From positions 1,028,778 through 1,092,777 of the forward strand of contig CAVZLR010000004.1 of NCBI GenBank assembly GCA_963776205.1: DNA of 64,000 nt, in the 5' to 3' direction. The position numbers and the translations under genes were made by a program. The notes beneath the pieces are model-generated. The model worked only from the letters and a program-made list of their open reading frames with translations. It was not told the origin of the DNA and did not search any database. Positions 35,191 to 44,688 of the stretch are shown one piece after another; the stretch's first letter is position 1, and each line of letters begins with the position of its first letter. This DNA is from UBA4459 sp963776205 (GTDB lineage: Bacteria > Bacteroidota > Bacteroidia > Bacteroidales > F082).

Positions 35191-36097
35191 TTATTTGATC
35201 TTTATTTTCAGGGTTAAACCACTGTATTTCCGGATCCTTTTTAAACCATGTCATTTGCCTTTTGGAAAAGCGCCTTGTATTGGTTTTGATCTTTGATATC
35301 GCTTCGTTCAATGACATTTCCCCTTCAAGGTAAGCAAACAACTCCTTATAACCAACCGTATTCAAAGCATTCAAATGACTTTCAGGATGAACAGACATGG
35401 CTTCTTCCAGCCAGCCCTTATTAATCATCTCATCGGTTCTCAGGTGTATTCTTTCATTAAGAAGTTTCCGGTCCATTTCCAGTCCAATTTTTACAATTCT
35501 GAATGACCGGGTTTTTGGTTTATTTTTTCGCAGAGATGTGTAAGTATTGCCAGTTTGCATGCACACTTCAACAGCTCTTAGAAGCCGCTTGGGATTATTG
35601 ATATCAACTACTTTATAATAATCAGGGTCTAATGCTTTTAGTTTATCTCTGAGCGCCTTGATGCCATACGTTTTATACATAACATTGAGTTCTTTGCGCA
35701 AAGCTTCATCGGGATCAGGTAATTCATCAATCCCTTTGCAAACAGCATTAACATAGAGGCCTGAGCCACCCACCATGATCATTTGATCATAACTTTCCCA
35801 TTTTTTCTCCAACAATTGCAATACATCACTTTCAAACTGTGAAACATTATAATTATCAGTGATGGATAAATTTCCAACAAAATGATGTGGTACTAGCTCC
35901 AGTTGCTCTTTCGCAGGCGCTGCAGTTCCGATGGGAATTTCTATATAAAATTGCCGCGAATCAGCAGAAATGATCTCCGTATTCAGTTTTTGTGCCAGTT
36001 CGATAGCCAACCCCGTTTTTCCTGAGGCAGTAGGGCCAACCAATACGATCAGTGTTTTTTTTTTAGGAACCAAATCGTTATAATTCTGAATTTTCAA
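35165..36097 (-). CDS. miaA: tRNA dimethylallyltransferase
   Basis: MiaA adds a dimethylallyl group to N6 of A37 in tRNAs reading UNN codons. The 310-residue protein has the P-loop LVGPTASGKTGLAIELA, EIISADSRQFYIEIPIGTAAP (DSxQ motif), VGGSGLYVNAV and the C-terminal RRFSKRQMTWFKKDPEIQWF region that binds tRNA. It overlaps the end of the upstream nucleotidyltransferase gene by 20 bases, so the two tRNA enzymes are coupled. Confidence 0.97.
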   Translation of the reverse strand: MKIQNYNDLVPKKKTLIVLVGPTASGKTGLAIELAQKLNTEIISADSRQFYIEIPIGTAAPAKEQLELVPHHFVGNLSITDNYNVSQFESDVLQLLEKKWESYDQMIMVGGSGLYVNAVCKGIDELPDPDEALRKELNVMYKTYGIKALRDKLKALDPDYYKVVDINNPKRLLRAVEVCMQTGNTYTSLRKNKPKTRSFRIVKIGLEMDRKLLNERIHLRTDEMINKGWLEEAMSVHPESHLNALNTVGYKELFAYLEGEMSLNEAISKIKTNTRRFSKRQMTWFKKDPEIQWFNPENKDQIIKYLGGIL

Positions 36098-37517
36098 TAT
36101 ACTTCTTTACTGTCATGCCTTTTTTCGTGGCCATTTCGATCAGGTATTTATAGGCTTCATCATAATTATTCTGAATGTCTCCATCCAGAATGGCCTCCCT
36201 GATAGCAGTTTTCAGATCACCTACAACCTTTGAAGGTTTCAGGTTAAACGTTTCCATGATAATCTCACCACTCACAGGTGGCTGCCAGTTCCGGAGCCGG
36301 TCCTTTTCTTCAACCTCCTTCAGTTTCTCTCGAACCAGTTCAAAGTTTCTCAGGTATTTTTTTACACGGGCATCATTCTTCGATGTAATATCCGCTTCGC
36401 ATAACTGCATCAGGTCGTCAATGTCGTTACCAGCCTCAAATAGCAACCTTCTGACAGCTGAATCAGTAATATGATCTTCAGAAAGCACTATGGGCCTTAA
36501 ATGCAGCATCACCATCTTTTGTACATATTTCATTCTGTCATTCATGGGTAATTTCAGAAACTTGAAAATGCGAGGTACCATTTTTGCACCAATGAATTCA
36601 TGCCCATGAAAAGTCCAACCTACCAGCGGGTCATATCTTTTTGTAACCGGTTTGGCGATGTCGTGTAACAATGCACTCCACCTGAGCCATAGGTTATCAG
36701 ATATTGCTGCCAGGTTATCGAGCACTTGCAAAGTATGGTAAAAATTATCCTTGTGTGCGTTTTTATTAATCACCTCAACACCTTTCAAATCAACAAATTG
36801 CGGAAAGATGATCTTTAACAGGCCTGTTTCTTCCAATAATTTAAAACCTATGGATGGTTTTTTTGACATAACCACCAGATTCAACTCATCAAGCACACGT
36901 TCCTTCGATACGATCGTTATCCGGTTTTTATTCCTTACAATGGCTTCGTACGTATTTTTCTCAATGGTAAAGTCCAGCTGAGTTGAGAAGCGTATGGCCC
37001 TCATCATTCGAAGCGGATCATCTGAAAAGGTAATATCAGGATCCAGTGGGGTTTTGATCACTTCATTTTTCAGGTCCTCTAGTCCATTAAAAGGATCTAA
37101 CAGATTCCCGTAATCTCTTTTCTGTAAACTGATGGAGAGTGCGTTGATGGTAAAATCTCTTCGCTTCTGATCGTCTTCCAATGTACCATTCTCAACAATA
37201 GGTTTTCTGGAATCCCTACGATATGATTCTTTTCTGGCACCAACAAATTCCAATTCCCATTCCCCTTTTCTTACCATTGCGGTTCCAAAGTTTTTAAAAT
37301 ATTTCGCGCTCGATCCTGAACCCATTTTAGCAGCAACTTTTCGTGCAAATGCTATTCCACTTCCCAGTACTACGAAATCAACATCTTTAGAATCCCTAAT
37401 AAGGATCAAATCTCTCACATAACCACCGATCACAAATACTTTAGTATTGGTTTCCATGCCTACTTCTGAAACCAATTTAAAAATATCCTGTTGTAATCTG
37501 GCGGCTAAATTTTCCAT
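36078..37517 (-). CDS. CCA-adding/poly(A) polymerase-type tRNA nucleotidyltransferase with HD domain
   Basis: From the ATG at 37517 the protein has 479 residues; the frame opens nine codons earlier at a TTG. The class II nucleotidyltransferase head has VFVIGGYVRDLIL and DSKDVDFVVLG (catalytic Asp pair), followed by RRDFTINALSISL. An RNA-binding middle region follows. A C-terminal HD domain is seen in LRWSALLHDIAKP (His-Asp) near residue 260. It adds CCA to tRNA 3' ends or poly(A) tails. It is co-transcribed with miaA. Confidence 0.93.
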   Translation of the reverse strand: MENLAARLQQDIFKLVSEVGMETNTKVFVIGGYVRDLILIRDSKDVDFVVLGSGIAFARKVAAKMGSGSSAKYFKNFGTAMVRKGEWELEFVGARKESYRRDSRKPIVENGTLEDDQKRRDFTINALSISLQKRDYGNLLDPFNGLEDLKNEVIKTPLDPDITFSDDPLRMMRAIRFSTQLDFTIEKNTYEAIVRNKNRITIVSKERVLDELNLVVMSKKPSIGFKLLEETGLLKIIFPQFVDLKGVEVINKNAHKDNFYHTLQVLDNLAAISDNLWLRWSALLHDIAKPVTKRYDPLVGWTFHGHEFIGAKMVPRIFKFLKLPMNDRMKYVQKMVMLHLRPIVLSEDHITDSAVRRLLFEAGNDIDDLMQLCEADITSKNDARVKKYLRNFELVREKLKEVEEKDRLRNWQPPVSGEIIMETFNLKPSKVVGDLKTAIREAILDGDIQNNYDEAYKYLIEMATKKGMTVKKYIENSEL

Positions 37518-37718
37518 TGTTGCAAAAATACTAAAGTATGACAAAATAATTTCTTATTGGGTTAATTTCAAACCTATTAAAAGCCATGCTGTTTTTATAT
37601 GGTCATTGTATATTTTATCAATTTAATTTTCCATATAAATAAATGAGATAATTGTAAAAGAACTATTGTGGCATTACCCGTTAATGAAAAAGGAAGTGCT
37701 TATTTTTTAAATGAGAGT

Positions 37719-38072
37719 TTATATTTCTTTATTCACGACAAGGGCGAAAAAATCTTTGTCGAGTGGAAGATATCCATGCTCAAAACAAAAGTAATATACC
37801 TTTCCTTCTTTTGTTTTGTAAATATTTGTAAAATACTTAAAATTAAAACCTTTCGAAACGAGAGTATGTTTTCTGACTTTGGATTTGCCCTCAGGGGTCA
37901 ATTCTTTTAAAATTCGACGGTTTTTACGTAAAATGCGGTTTACGTTCCGCATATAGGAAGATTCGTCTTTGTTAAGCCGATTATTATAAGTATTCCTGCA
38001 TTGGTCGGAGCAAAATTTCTTATCTACCCTGCCCATCAACCGGGTTCCGCATTCAAGACAATTGTTGTCCAT
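37719..38072 (-). CDS. Small Zn-ribbon protein of unknown function
   Basis: I do not recognise this protein. From ATG 38072 it has 117 residues. A treble-clef or DUF2116-like zinc ribbon (CLECGTRLMGRVDKKFCSDQCRNTYNN) is at residues 4-31, followed by a basic helical region and a short aromatic C-terminal part. The open frame extends to an ATG at 38114, but that codon lies inside the transcription terminator of the upstream gene, so the downstream start was chosen. The ribbon resembles those seen in nucleic-acid-associated proteins. Confidence 0.7.
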   Translation of the reverse strand: MDNNCLECGTRLMGRVDKKFCSDQCRNTYNNRLNKDESSYMRNVNRILRKNRRILKELTPEGKSKVRKHTLVSKGFNFKYFTNIYKTKEGKVYYFCFEHGYLPLDKDFFALVVNKEI

Positions 38073-38096
38073 TGGGTCGCGTTTTTTTTCAAAGTT

Positions 38097-38133
38097 AAAA
38101 AAAATCCGCTCCATGGTCTTTCATGAAGCGGAT
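38097..38133 (-). terminator. Rho-independent terminator after the CxxCH secreted protein gene
   Basis: On the minus strand a 12-base stem with one mismatch (ATCCGCTTCATG and CATGGAGCGGAT), separated by a six-base loop, is followed by eight T. It sits 20 bases after the stop of the gene at 38153-38938 and ends the outer-membrane gene set. Confidence 0.8.
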
Positions 38134-38152
38134 ATTAGCTTTCTTAGTTTAA

Positions 38153-38938
38153 TTAATTCTTTAATAGTTTTATGGTCGCGTGCTCAGAATTATGAATTAT
38201 CTGAATAAAATAAATACCTTTAGAAAGATTCGACAAATCAATTCTTTCGGAAACAGATGTGTTTTTTTGACTCATCAATTCCTGGCCTGTTATATTGACA
38301 AGCCTTAATTCTGCATCAGCTGGCAAATCAACATTTACAAATGATGTGGCTGGGTTTGGGTATAACTTAACCTTTTCGTTTAATGAATTATCAGCTATGC
38401 CGACAAAAAACTGGGTGTAACTTTTTGAAGTCAGGTAAATTTTATCTCCCGAATTGTCTCCATTTCCGTTGGCTGCATTCACAGCAGCGTAAAATGTAAC
38501 TTCGTCAGGACTGGACTCCGGAGCGGTCCAATTAACTGACCAAGTATTTTCATGGCCAACGGGATCTATTCCCTGATCAGTGTGTGTTACAGAGTTAGTG
38601 GAAGCCCTAAGTTGCGTTCTTTCCGGTTCAAGAAGTTCAAATGTTCCTGTTTTTGCATCTCCACTTTCAGCGGTTAATTCAAATCCCATTCTGACAGCAA
38701 TCGGATCCGTTCCTGTCAAGGTAATTACGTAGGTTTGTCCGGGTGTAAATCCTTCAGCTGGAATATCAGACGATATCCAGTTATCAATCGGGTTCGTAGC
38801 TCCGGTATGACATTGTGTACAGTTTGCATTATCCAATGGCGAACCTGTTTTTCCTCCCGGACTACCGGTATGAAAACTATAAAATAAAAGGATTGCTGGC
38901 ACACTTAATATGGCCAAAAAAGTGTAGATTTTTTTCAT
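38153..38938 (-). CDS. Secreted CxxCH-containing protein with type IX sorting domain
   Basis: The 261-residue precursor has a signal peptide (1 to about 20), then TGSPLDNANCTQCHTGAT with one c-type heme motif CTQCH at about residues 40-44. A Reeler/choice-of-anchor beta-sandwich of about 130 residues follows. A type A type IX sorting domain (KLYPNPATSFVNVDLPADAELRL onward) closes the protein. Proteins of this build are widespread in Bacteroidota and their function is not known. A single heme would allow electron transfer. It follows the SMP-30-like gene on the same strand. Confidence 0.8.
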   Translation of the reverse strand: MKKIYTFLAILSVPAILLFYSFHTGSPGGKTGSPLDNANCTQCHTGATNPIDNWISSDIPAEGFTPGQTYVITLTGTDPIAVRMGFELTAESGDAKTGTFELLEPERTQLRASTNSVTHTDQGIDPVGHENTWSVNWTAPESSPDEVTFYAAVNAANGNGDNSGDKIYLTSKSYTQFFVGIADNSLNEKVKLYPNPATSFVNVDLPADAELRLVNITGQELMSQKNTSVSERIDLSNLSKGIYFIQIIHNSEHATIKLLKN

Positions 38939-38980
38939 ATTTCTTAATTTTATTTAGAATTAGTATAGATAATAGTACAT

Positions 38981-38988
38981 CAAAGATA
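38981..38988 (-). promoter_or_regulatory. -7 box (TATCTTTG) of the CxxCH protein gene
   Basis: The minus strand reads TATCTTTG, an exact TAnnTTTG match 43 bases before the ATG at 38938. The gene may thus be transcribed separately from the SMP-30-like gene. Confidence 0.35.
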
Positions 38989-39031
38989 TAAATCCTTGCA
39001 CACCTAAACAGGAAAATCAGAAATAAATCGA

Positions 39032-39862
39032 TTAGGGAAGTTGTGTGGCAACCACCCTATTATCAAAAAAAGTGGGTATCAATACCCATTTTTCATTTGG
39101 TATATACCCTAAATCAGCGGCCTGGATTTCGCTTTCAGTAGAATTACTCAATAGGATTTTTTCAGAAGGGCTCACCATCGTAATCCGGCCTGCCCAGTCA
39201 GATATAACAAATTTATTTCCTCCCAAATATATGAGTCCATCAACCGGTCCTGTTTCAGTAATCAACACTTTAATTTCTTTGGAATCAATATCTACTTTTA
39301 AAATATTGTTTTTTACCCCAACTGCAAGCGAATTCTTCATTAAAGCCAATCCATTGGGCTTCAGAAGCTGCTCATTTGTTAGCCAAACCTCTGGTTTTCC
39401 ATCTTTAATCATAATTATGTTTTCTTCAGTCATATCTGATATAAAGACTGTACCATCTTCCAACATTACTACATCATTCAGAAAACCCGCCCCTTCTACA
39501 TCTATAGTCTTTATCACTTTCTGTTGACTAAGGCTAATTACATGAACTTTATCGATATCAGTTACAACCAGGGTATCATTTAATACAGCCATACCTTTAG
39601 GGGCATCAAATCCCTTTATCCACTGCAATTCAATAATTTTTCCTGTTGTATCAAGCAATGACAGAAAACCATTCCCATCTTTATCCGTTGGATTACCATT
39701 AATATTTGAGACATAAATCTCATTTTTTTGCTGATTATAAAAAACTGACTCTGGTGTTTTAAGCACCCTTTCAGTCGACCACATTTGTTCAAATGATTGG
39801 CTATTTAAAAATAGAAAACTGATGCTAAACAGGAATACAAATATTTTTCTTACATGTCTCAT
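39032..39862 (-). CDS. SMP-30/NHL-type beta-propeller protein, exported
   Basis: The 276-residue protein has a signal peptide (KIFVFLFSISFLFLNSQS) and repeated short blades such as ESVFYNQQKNEIYVSNING, DAPKGMAVLNDTLVVTDIDKVHVI and LLKPNGLALMKNSLAVGV. These are typical of SMP-30/gluconolactonase or NHL propellers. No enzymatic residues can be assigned with confidence. It follows the large MG2-like gene by 66 bases, so it may belong to the same unit. Confidence 0.75.
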   Translation of the reverse strand: MRHVRKIFVFLFSISFLFLNSQSFEQMWSTERVLKTPESVFYNQQKNEIYVSNINGNPTDKDGNGFLSLLDTTGKIIELQWIKGFDAPKGMAVLNDTLVVTDIDKVHVISLSQQKVIKTIDVEGAGFLNDVVMLEDGTVFISDMTEENIIMIKDGKPEVWLTNEQLLKPNGLALMKNSLAVGVKNNILKVDIDSKEIKVLITETGPVDGLIYLGGNKFVISDWAGRITMVSPSEKILLSNSTESEIQAADLGYIPNEKWVLIPTFFDNRVVATQLP

Positions 39863-39927
39863 TTGTACTTTTTTTTTAATAAAATTAATTGCTTTTTGTA
39901 AAATATACTGACAACTATCATTGATTA

Positions 39928-42240
39928 TTATTCCTTTACCGTAAAATTGGCAGTTCCCAATCCAAATTTACCGCTTTCATTTACGCCTCTGATTACTACT
40001 TCATAAACTCCTTCGTAATCAGAAGTTGTAAAAGATACCTCACCAATTCCATTCAATAATGAAACATCAGGATTCCAGTATAAAACATTTCTGAAATCGG
40101 GCATCCTTTCAGTGGATTCAGAGTAGTCATCGGTTCTATATTTCTCAATTTCTTCTAACGCCTGAAATTCGAGGAATGTAGAAGATACCGGAAGTTCGAC
40201 ACCCGCAAAATTATTGGTATTGGTTTCAAAAAATACAATTCCTCTGAACAGATGTTCTCCATACAAATAACTGCTGTTAATCACTGAAATTTTCTTAACT
40301 ATTTCAGGATTGATCTTCAACAGTTCATTCACATTGAAAACAGGCAGGTTATCTATTAATATTAAAGGATCTCCATATAGCTGGCTGGTAACAGGATCGA
40401 ATACTTCCAGTGAGTATACATCTTTCTTTTTCTGCACTTTAACGAATGGAACAATTTCATTAATAACATCCCTTAGTGTTGGCAAAGCAATATAATCATC
40501 CACCAAAATTGAAGTTGACGATTCCGGAAACCGAATGGGCTTATATTTTCTTTCAGAGATAGAAATGGAGTCATGGGCACTTACATAGGCGTTTAATTGC
40601 GCATTCACAAACAGATCCTCAATGAACATTCGCATAGAAGTATCCAGTAAAATAGGAGTAGTATAGAATGAATTATAGCTGTCGACAAAATCGCTGTTTA
40701 CCATGATTTCCAAATCATTTTCATTTTCACTATCAACACATAGAAATAAATTTTGCACTCCCGTAATATGTTTCAGTGTGAAAATAAATTCACCATCCTC
40801 ATTTGTAGTATACACATGCAATTGTGGTTCATCTCCAATAATGGCAGTATAAACATCACATTTGGGTTCAGGTTTTACTGATTGTATATTTCTAACTACC
40901 CCACGGATAGTTATACCCCTCGTTTCCGGAGCCACGTAATTATCCGGCTCTTGATTGTTAGTTTCAAATAGCGGTTTTGGATCTGATAAAAGCCTGGATT
41001 TGTAAATGAGCAAAACAGCTTTTAATTGATCAGCGAAATCATCATTGTTGATGACCCTATTATCCACGAATGAAATTAGCAATTGGGGATTTTCAATAAT
41101 AAATTCAGGGATCAAAGTTCTTTCATTTTCAAATGTTCCTTTTTTGACAACAGATACACTATAACTTTCAAAATCATCGCCAGCAGAAGTAAAAGTTACA
41201 TCAACTTCAGTTCTGGTATTGTAATTTTTTGACGAAGTTTTTACTCCAATTGGCTGAGGTATTTCTGGCAATTGGTATAAAGCATCAATTTGTAATATTT
41301 CATTTTCTGAATCTTTAAATACGAGATAAAGAAGGCTGAAACCATGTTCTGATTTATCCAGTTCCACGTGCTGCCATTCACCGTTTGCTACTATTTTCTG
41401 ATCAAGTAGATGCGTGAGGAAACCATCGTAAATATGCACCGAATATTCATTTTCTGTGATATTTTCAGGCACTGATAGTTTTAGTTTTAGTGAGCTATCA
41501 ACCATTTCTTTTTCAAGGAATATCCGCCGATTCATTTTAGGAATTTCCTGACTTATAACATTTCCATTCTTCATTATTACGGAAACATTATATGCAACTG
41601 AATCTTTTACATAAAATTCAGCATAACCTAAGCCATTTTCATGCAATTTCACTTCAGCAATCTCATTGTCAAACTGATCAATAACTTTCAGGTTACTTAC
41701 TTTACTAACCATTTTTGGATGAACATGGATTGCCACACCTGAAATCTCATTGCTGACAATCCCCTTTCCTTGCGTTATTACCTTAACATTCCATTTTACC
41801 TTATCTTCATAGCCAGTCAATGGTACTGATGGGTTTATAATCGTAATTAAATTAGTTGTGATATGTTCCTTTGGGTAATTTCTTTGATATTGTGTATACG
41901 CTCTCATTAAGTATGTGGCAGTCAGCAGTCCTTCGGGAACCGGATATTTACCAGTAACGAGGCCATCAACAATATTATATTTTTGCCTGGCAACTGATTC
42001 ACCCAAGGGTGTAACCAATTCAATGTATAAAGATTTACTTAAATCGTTTTCAAAACTTTCGATATAAGTATAGTAATCAGCCCTGAACCAGATTTCTTCG
42101 CCTGTTATGTATACATCACGATCCGTTTGAAGGATGATTTTTTCCATTCCACTTTTCCAAAACTCTTGATCTATCTGAGCATGCGATTCTGCAAATGCAA
42201 CAATGACCAGGATAATTATAAGTAATTTTTTTACTTTCAT
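39928..42240 (-). CDS. Large exported surface protein with MG2-like and Ig-like domains
   Basis: The 770-residue protein has a signal peptide (KKLLIIILVIVAFAESHAQ) and a macroglobulin MG2-type opening (ILQTDRDVYITGEEIWFRADYYTY, SKSLYIELVTPLGESVARQKYNI). Further beta domains follow. A segment resembling a TonB plug (IALPTLRDVINEIVPFVKVQ and DPLILIDNLPVFNVNELLKINPEIVKKISVI) lies near residues 570-660. Such proteins are common beside Bacteroidota surface loci and their role is undefined. It is 14 bases after the DUF4249 gene. Confidence 0.75.
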   Translation of the reverse strand: MKVKKLLIIILVIVAFAESHAQIDQEFWKSGMEKIILQTDRDVYITGEEIWFRADYYTYIESFENDLSKSLYIELVTPLGESVARQKYNIVDGLVTGKYPVPEGLLTATYLMRAYTQYQRNYPKEHITTNLITIINPSVPLTGYEDKVKWNVKVITQGKGIVSNEISGVAIHVHPKMVSKVSNLKVIDQFDNEIAEVKLHENGLGYAEFYVKDSVAYNVSVIMKNGNVISQEIPKMNRRIFLEKEMVDSSLKLKLSVPENITENEYSVHIYDGFLTHLLDQKIVANGEWQHVELDKSEHGFSLLYLVFKDSENEILQIDALYQLPEIPQPIGVKTSSKNYNTRTEVDVTFTSAGDDFESYSVSVVKKGTFENERTLIPEFIIENPQLLISFVDNRVINNDDFADQLKAVLLIYKSRLLSDPKPLFETNNQEPDNYVAPETRGITIRGVVRNIQSVKPEPKCDVYTAIIGDEPQLHVYTTNEDGEFIFTLKHITGVQNLFLCVDSENENDLEIMVNSDFVDSYNSFYTTPILLDTSMRMFIEDLFVNAQLNAYVSAHDSISISERKYKPIRFPESSTSILVDDYIALPTLRDVINEIVPFVKVQKKKDVYSLEVFDPVTSQLYGDPLILIDNLPVFNVNELLKINPEIVKKISVINSSYLYGEHLFRGIVFFETNTNNFAGVELPVSSTFLEFQALEEIEKYRTDDYSESTERMPDFRNVLYWNPDVSLLNGIGEVSFTTSDYEGVYEVVIRGVNESGKFGLGTANFTVKE

Positions 42241-42254
42241 ATGATTTGTTTATT

Positions 42255-43445
42255 TTATTCAATCCAAAAATCCGGAGGTACTAATTCTCCTCCTGATTGA
42301 CGGCAGTCAACACAGTACTGTTGTTCAGGCAATGCCGTTATATAGGTAAACCCATTATAATATTTTGTAAGATAAACGGGCCATGAGTCATGCAACAAAT
42401 GAAGCTTGTAAGTCAAATACTCTCCGGTATAAAATCCACATTCAGTTCTGTAATGCCAGTCAACACCTAACGGACGATTAACAAATACCCGTTTTTCATC
42501 TACCCCGGCCGCCATAAAATATCCTAAGATAACTTCATCTTCATCGGATATACACTCCATATTACCTTTAATGGGATAAGGTTGCTTCTCATATAGCCAA
42601 TAGGTATCTTCTTTAAGCTCTTCTATTTGCGACCAAAATCGAAACGCTTCATAACTGATGGTATGTTGTTTTACCAGCAATGAATAGCGTACGGATAATT
42701 CTTTGGTCTCCGTGGTAACATAACACAATGGAATTCCTGCAAGCTTTGGTTCCGACAGAATTTCAGTTTTTGCCGTTGTAAATTCTTCCTGAATCCCTGA
42801 TTTCCAGCATGTATTTAATGAGTCTGACGGATGCATCGTTTCCATCTGATAGTTATCGTAAATGTATCTTGCTAAATAATTGGCGTTATATTGATACGTA
42901 TAATCCATTCGCCACAACAGATAATTGGTATCTTTTTCTGCTAATTTTGTATTTACATAGAACTGATACCCGGTTAAATTATAATCGTAATCACTATCCG
43001 TATGAAATTCCAATTCAGTATAAACACTATCTATTCCAACCGGATCTTTTAAAAGTTCGAATGCTGATTCATATTTAGCACGATGATCTGGAGTCTGAAT
43101 GATCAGCTTATAACTTCGCCCGATCACCCCCTGCATTCCATCAACAGAGGTTTTGTAGATTCCATTTCCCTCCTCAAAAAGTATCTCTGTGTTACCCTGA
43201 TCATCTTCTATCATAACGAAATGATCTGATAATGGTATCATCTGTGGGTCGCTTATTGCAGAGGATGTAGACAAATATACTGTGTAAGGCCCGGGTTTAT
43301 TTGATATCAACCCATTTACAACAATCATTTTATCATATTTAAACTCTGTTTCTGGCCAGTATTTGTCCACACATCCTGATAATAACAGAATTATATTAGC
43401 TATGCTTATCAATAAAAAACTTTTATTTGCGTTATCCAACTGCAT
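42255..43445 (-). CDS. DUF4249 lipoprotein, first of three tandem copies
   Basis: The 396-residue precursor has a lipoprotein signal ending at LLSGC. A DUF4249 domain follows: MIVVNGLISNKPGPYTVYLSTSS, SYKLIIQTPDHRAKYESAFELLKDPVGID and a long beta-rich middle part. The ending YCVDCRQSGGELVPPDFWIE carries a paired Cys shared by all three copies. DUF4249 proteins accompany TonB-dependent receptors and are probably outer-membrane surface lipoproteins. The ligand is unknown. Confidence 0.88.
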   Translation of the reverse strand: MQLDNANKSFLLISIANIILLLSGCVDKYWPETEFKYDKMIVVNGLISNKPGPYTVYLSTSSAISDPQMIPLSDHFVMIEDDQGNTEILFEEGNGIYKTSVDGMQGVIGRSYKLIIQTPDHRAKYESAFELLKDPVGIDSVYTELEFHTDSDYDYNLTGYQFYVNTKLAEKDTNYLLWRMDYTYQYNANYLARYIYDNYQMETMHPSDSLNTCWKSGIQEEFTTAKTEILSEPKLAGIPLCYVTTETKELSVRYSLLVKQHTISYEAFRFWSQIEELKEDTYWLYEKQPYPIKGNMECISDEDEVILGYFMAAGVDEKRVFVNRPLGVDWHYRTECGFYTGEYLTYKLHLLHDSWPVYLTKYYNGFTYITALPEQQYCVDCRQSGGELVPPDFWIE

Positions 43446-43471
43446 TCACATAGTTACCTTTTTCTTCCTTT

Positions 43472-44653
43472 CTAATCCACCCAAAAATCAGGTTTTTCAA
43501 TGGTCCCGCCTTTTCTCCTGCAATCAACACATGCCTGATGGGTCAATGCCCTATGTCCAACTGCATCCGTTGTAACATAAAGTGGCCATGTATTACTCGG
43601 TGTTAATCTGATGAACGAATAGGCATCAAAATCGCCATCATCAATTTCACAAATTCCATAGTAAAACTTCACCTGGCTTGGAGGAGGCCGGTCCACATAG
43701 ATCCGTTTTTCATCTGCACCGGCAACCAAAAAGAATCCCAACAATGCATCATCTTCATTCAACACATTTTTTACATTTCCTTTTACCTGGTAAGGCTGTT
43801 GTGTATACAATGCATCTTGTTGAGAATTTATATCGCTCAGACTTTTGTAATAAGTATAAGCAGCAATGGTCATTGTATATTGCCTGACATCCAGACTATA
43901 TCGAATGGAGAGTTTTCGGGTATCTGTGTTTACATAATTCAGTGGTATTCGCAAAGCCTCTGGTGTTGATAATTTTGAAAGGTCTGCCGTAAATATACCC
44001 GTGTTAATATCATTATTATAGCATGTATAAAAAGAGTCTGGTTGCGGGAATACTGAGATAACTCTTCTGTCATACACATACCGGATTAAAAAATCAGATT
44101 GATACTTGTATGTTCCTATGGCACGCCACATGAGGTAAGTTGAATCCTCATCGGTTGTCTTTGAATCAATATAAAACTGGTATCCATACTCTGTATGATA
44201 TTCATCAGTAGTTTCCCTGCTTTCAATTTCTGCATATACATCATCAATTTCAACCGGATTCTTTAACTCCTGAAATAAAGACTGGTACTCTTTTTCGTCA
44301 GGTGTACGAATAATGATTTTGTATTTTCTTCCCACGGTTCCCTGCAATCCATCGATGGCACTTTGGTAAACACCGGGATAGATCTCTGTAAATATTTCTT
44401 CATATCCCAGATCGTCTCTAACAGTCACTTGTGCCCCTATGAAAGGCTTTTGTTCAGGACGGCTTATTGAACTGGAATATGACAGGCTGATTTTATACGG
44501 GCCGGGCTGGTTGGTGATACTACCATCAATTACAGGTATATCTTCGTAATCATCAATCTCCGGCCAGTATTCATCAATACATCCATGAATTATACTTAAC
44601 ACAAGTATGAATCCTGAAAAAAGTTTTAATGTCCTTTTCGCTGAGGAACGCAT
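43472..44653 (-). CDS. DUF4249 lipoprotein, second tandem copy
   Basis: The 393-residue precursor has a signal ending at IIHGC and is collinear with the neighbour: VIDGSITNQPGPYKISLSYSSSISRPEQKPF, GLQGTVGRKYKIIIRTPDEKEYQSLFQELKNPVEID and the ending CVDCRRKGGTIEKPDFWVD. It is more similar to the decayed third copy than to the first, judged by shared segments. It is 26 bases upstream of the first copy in the direction of transcription. Confidence 0.88.
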   Translation of the reverse strand: MRSSAKRTLKLFSGFILVLSIIHGCIDEYWPEIDDYEDIPVIDGSITNQPGPYKISLSYSSSISRPEQKPFIGAQVTVRDDLGYEEIFTEIYPGVYQSAIDGLQGTVGRKYKIIIRTPDEKEYQSLFQELKNPVEIDDVYAEIESRETTDEYHTEYGYQFYIDSKTTDEDSTYLMWRAIGTYKYQSDFLIRYVYDRRVISVFPQPDSFYTCYNNDINTGIFTADLSKLSTPEALRIPLNYVNTDTRKLSIRYSLDVRQYTMTIAAYTYYKSLSDINSQQDALYTQQPYQVKGNVKNVLNEDDALLGFFLVAGADEKRIYVDRPPPSQVKFYYGICEIDDGDFDAYSFIRLTPSNTWPLYVTTDAVGHRALTHQACVDCRRKGGTIEKPDFWVD

Positions 44654-44688
44654 TGACTATTTATAAATATATAAAAACTTTGTGCCAG

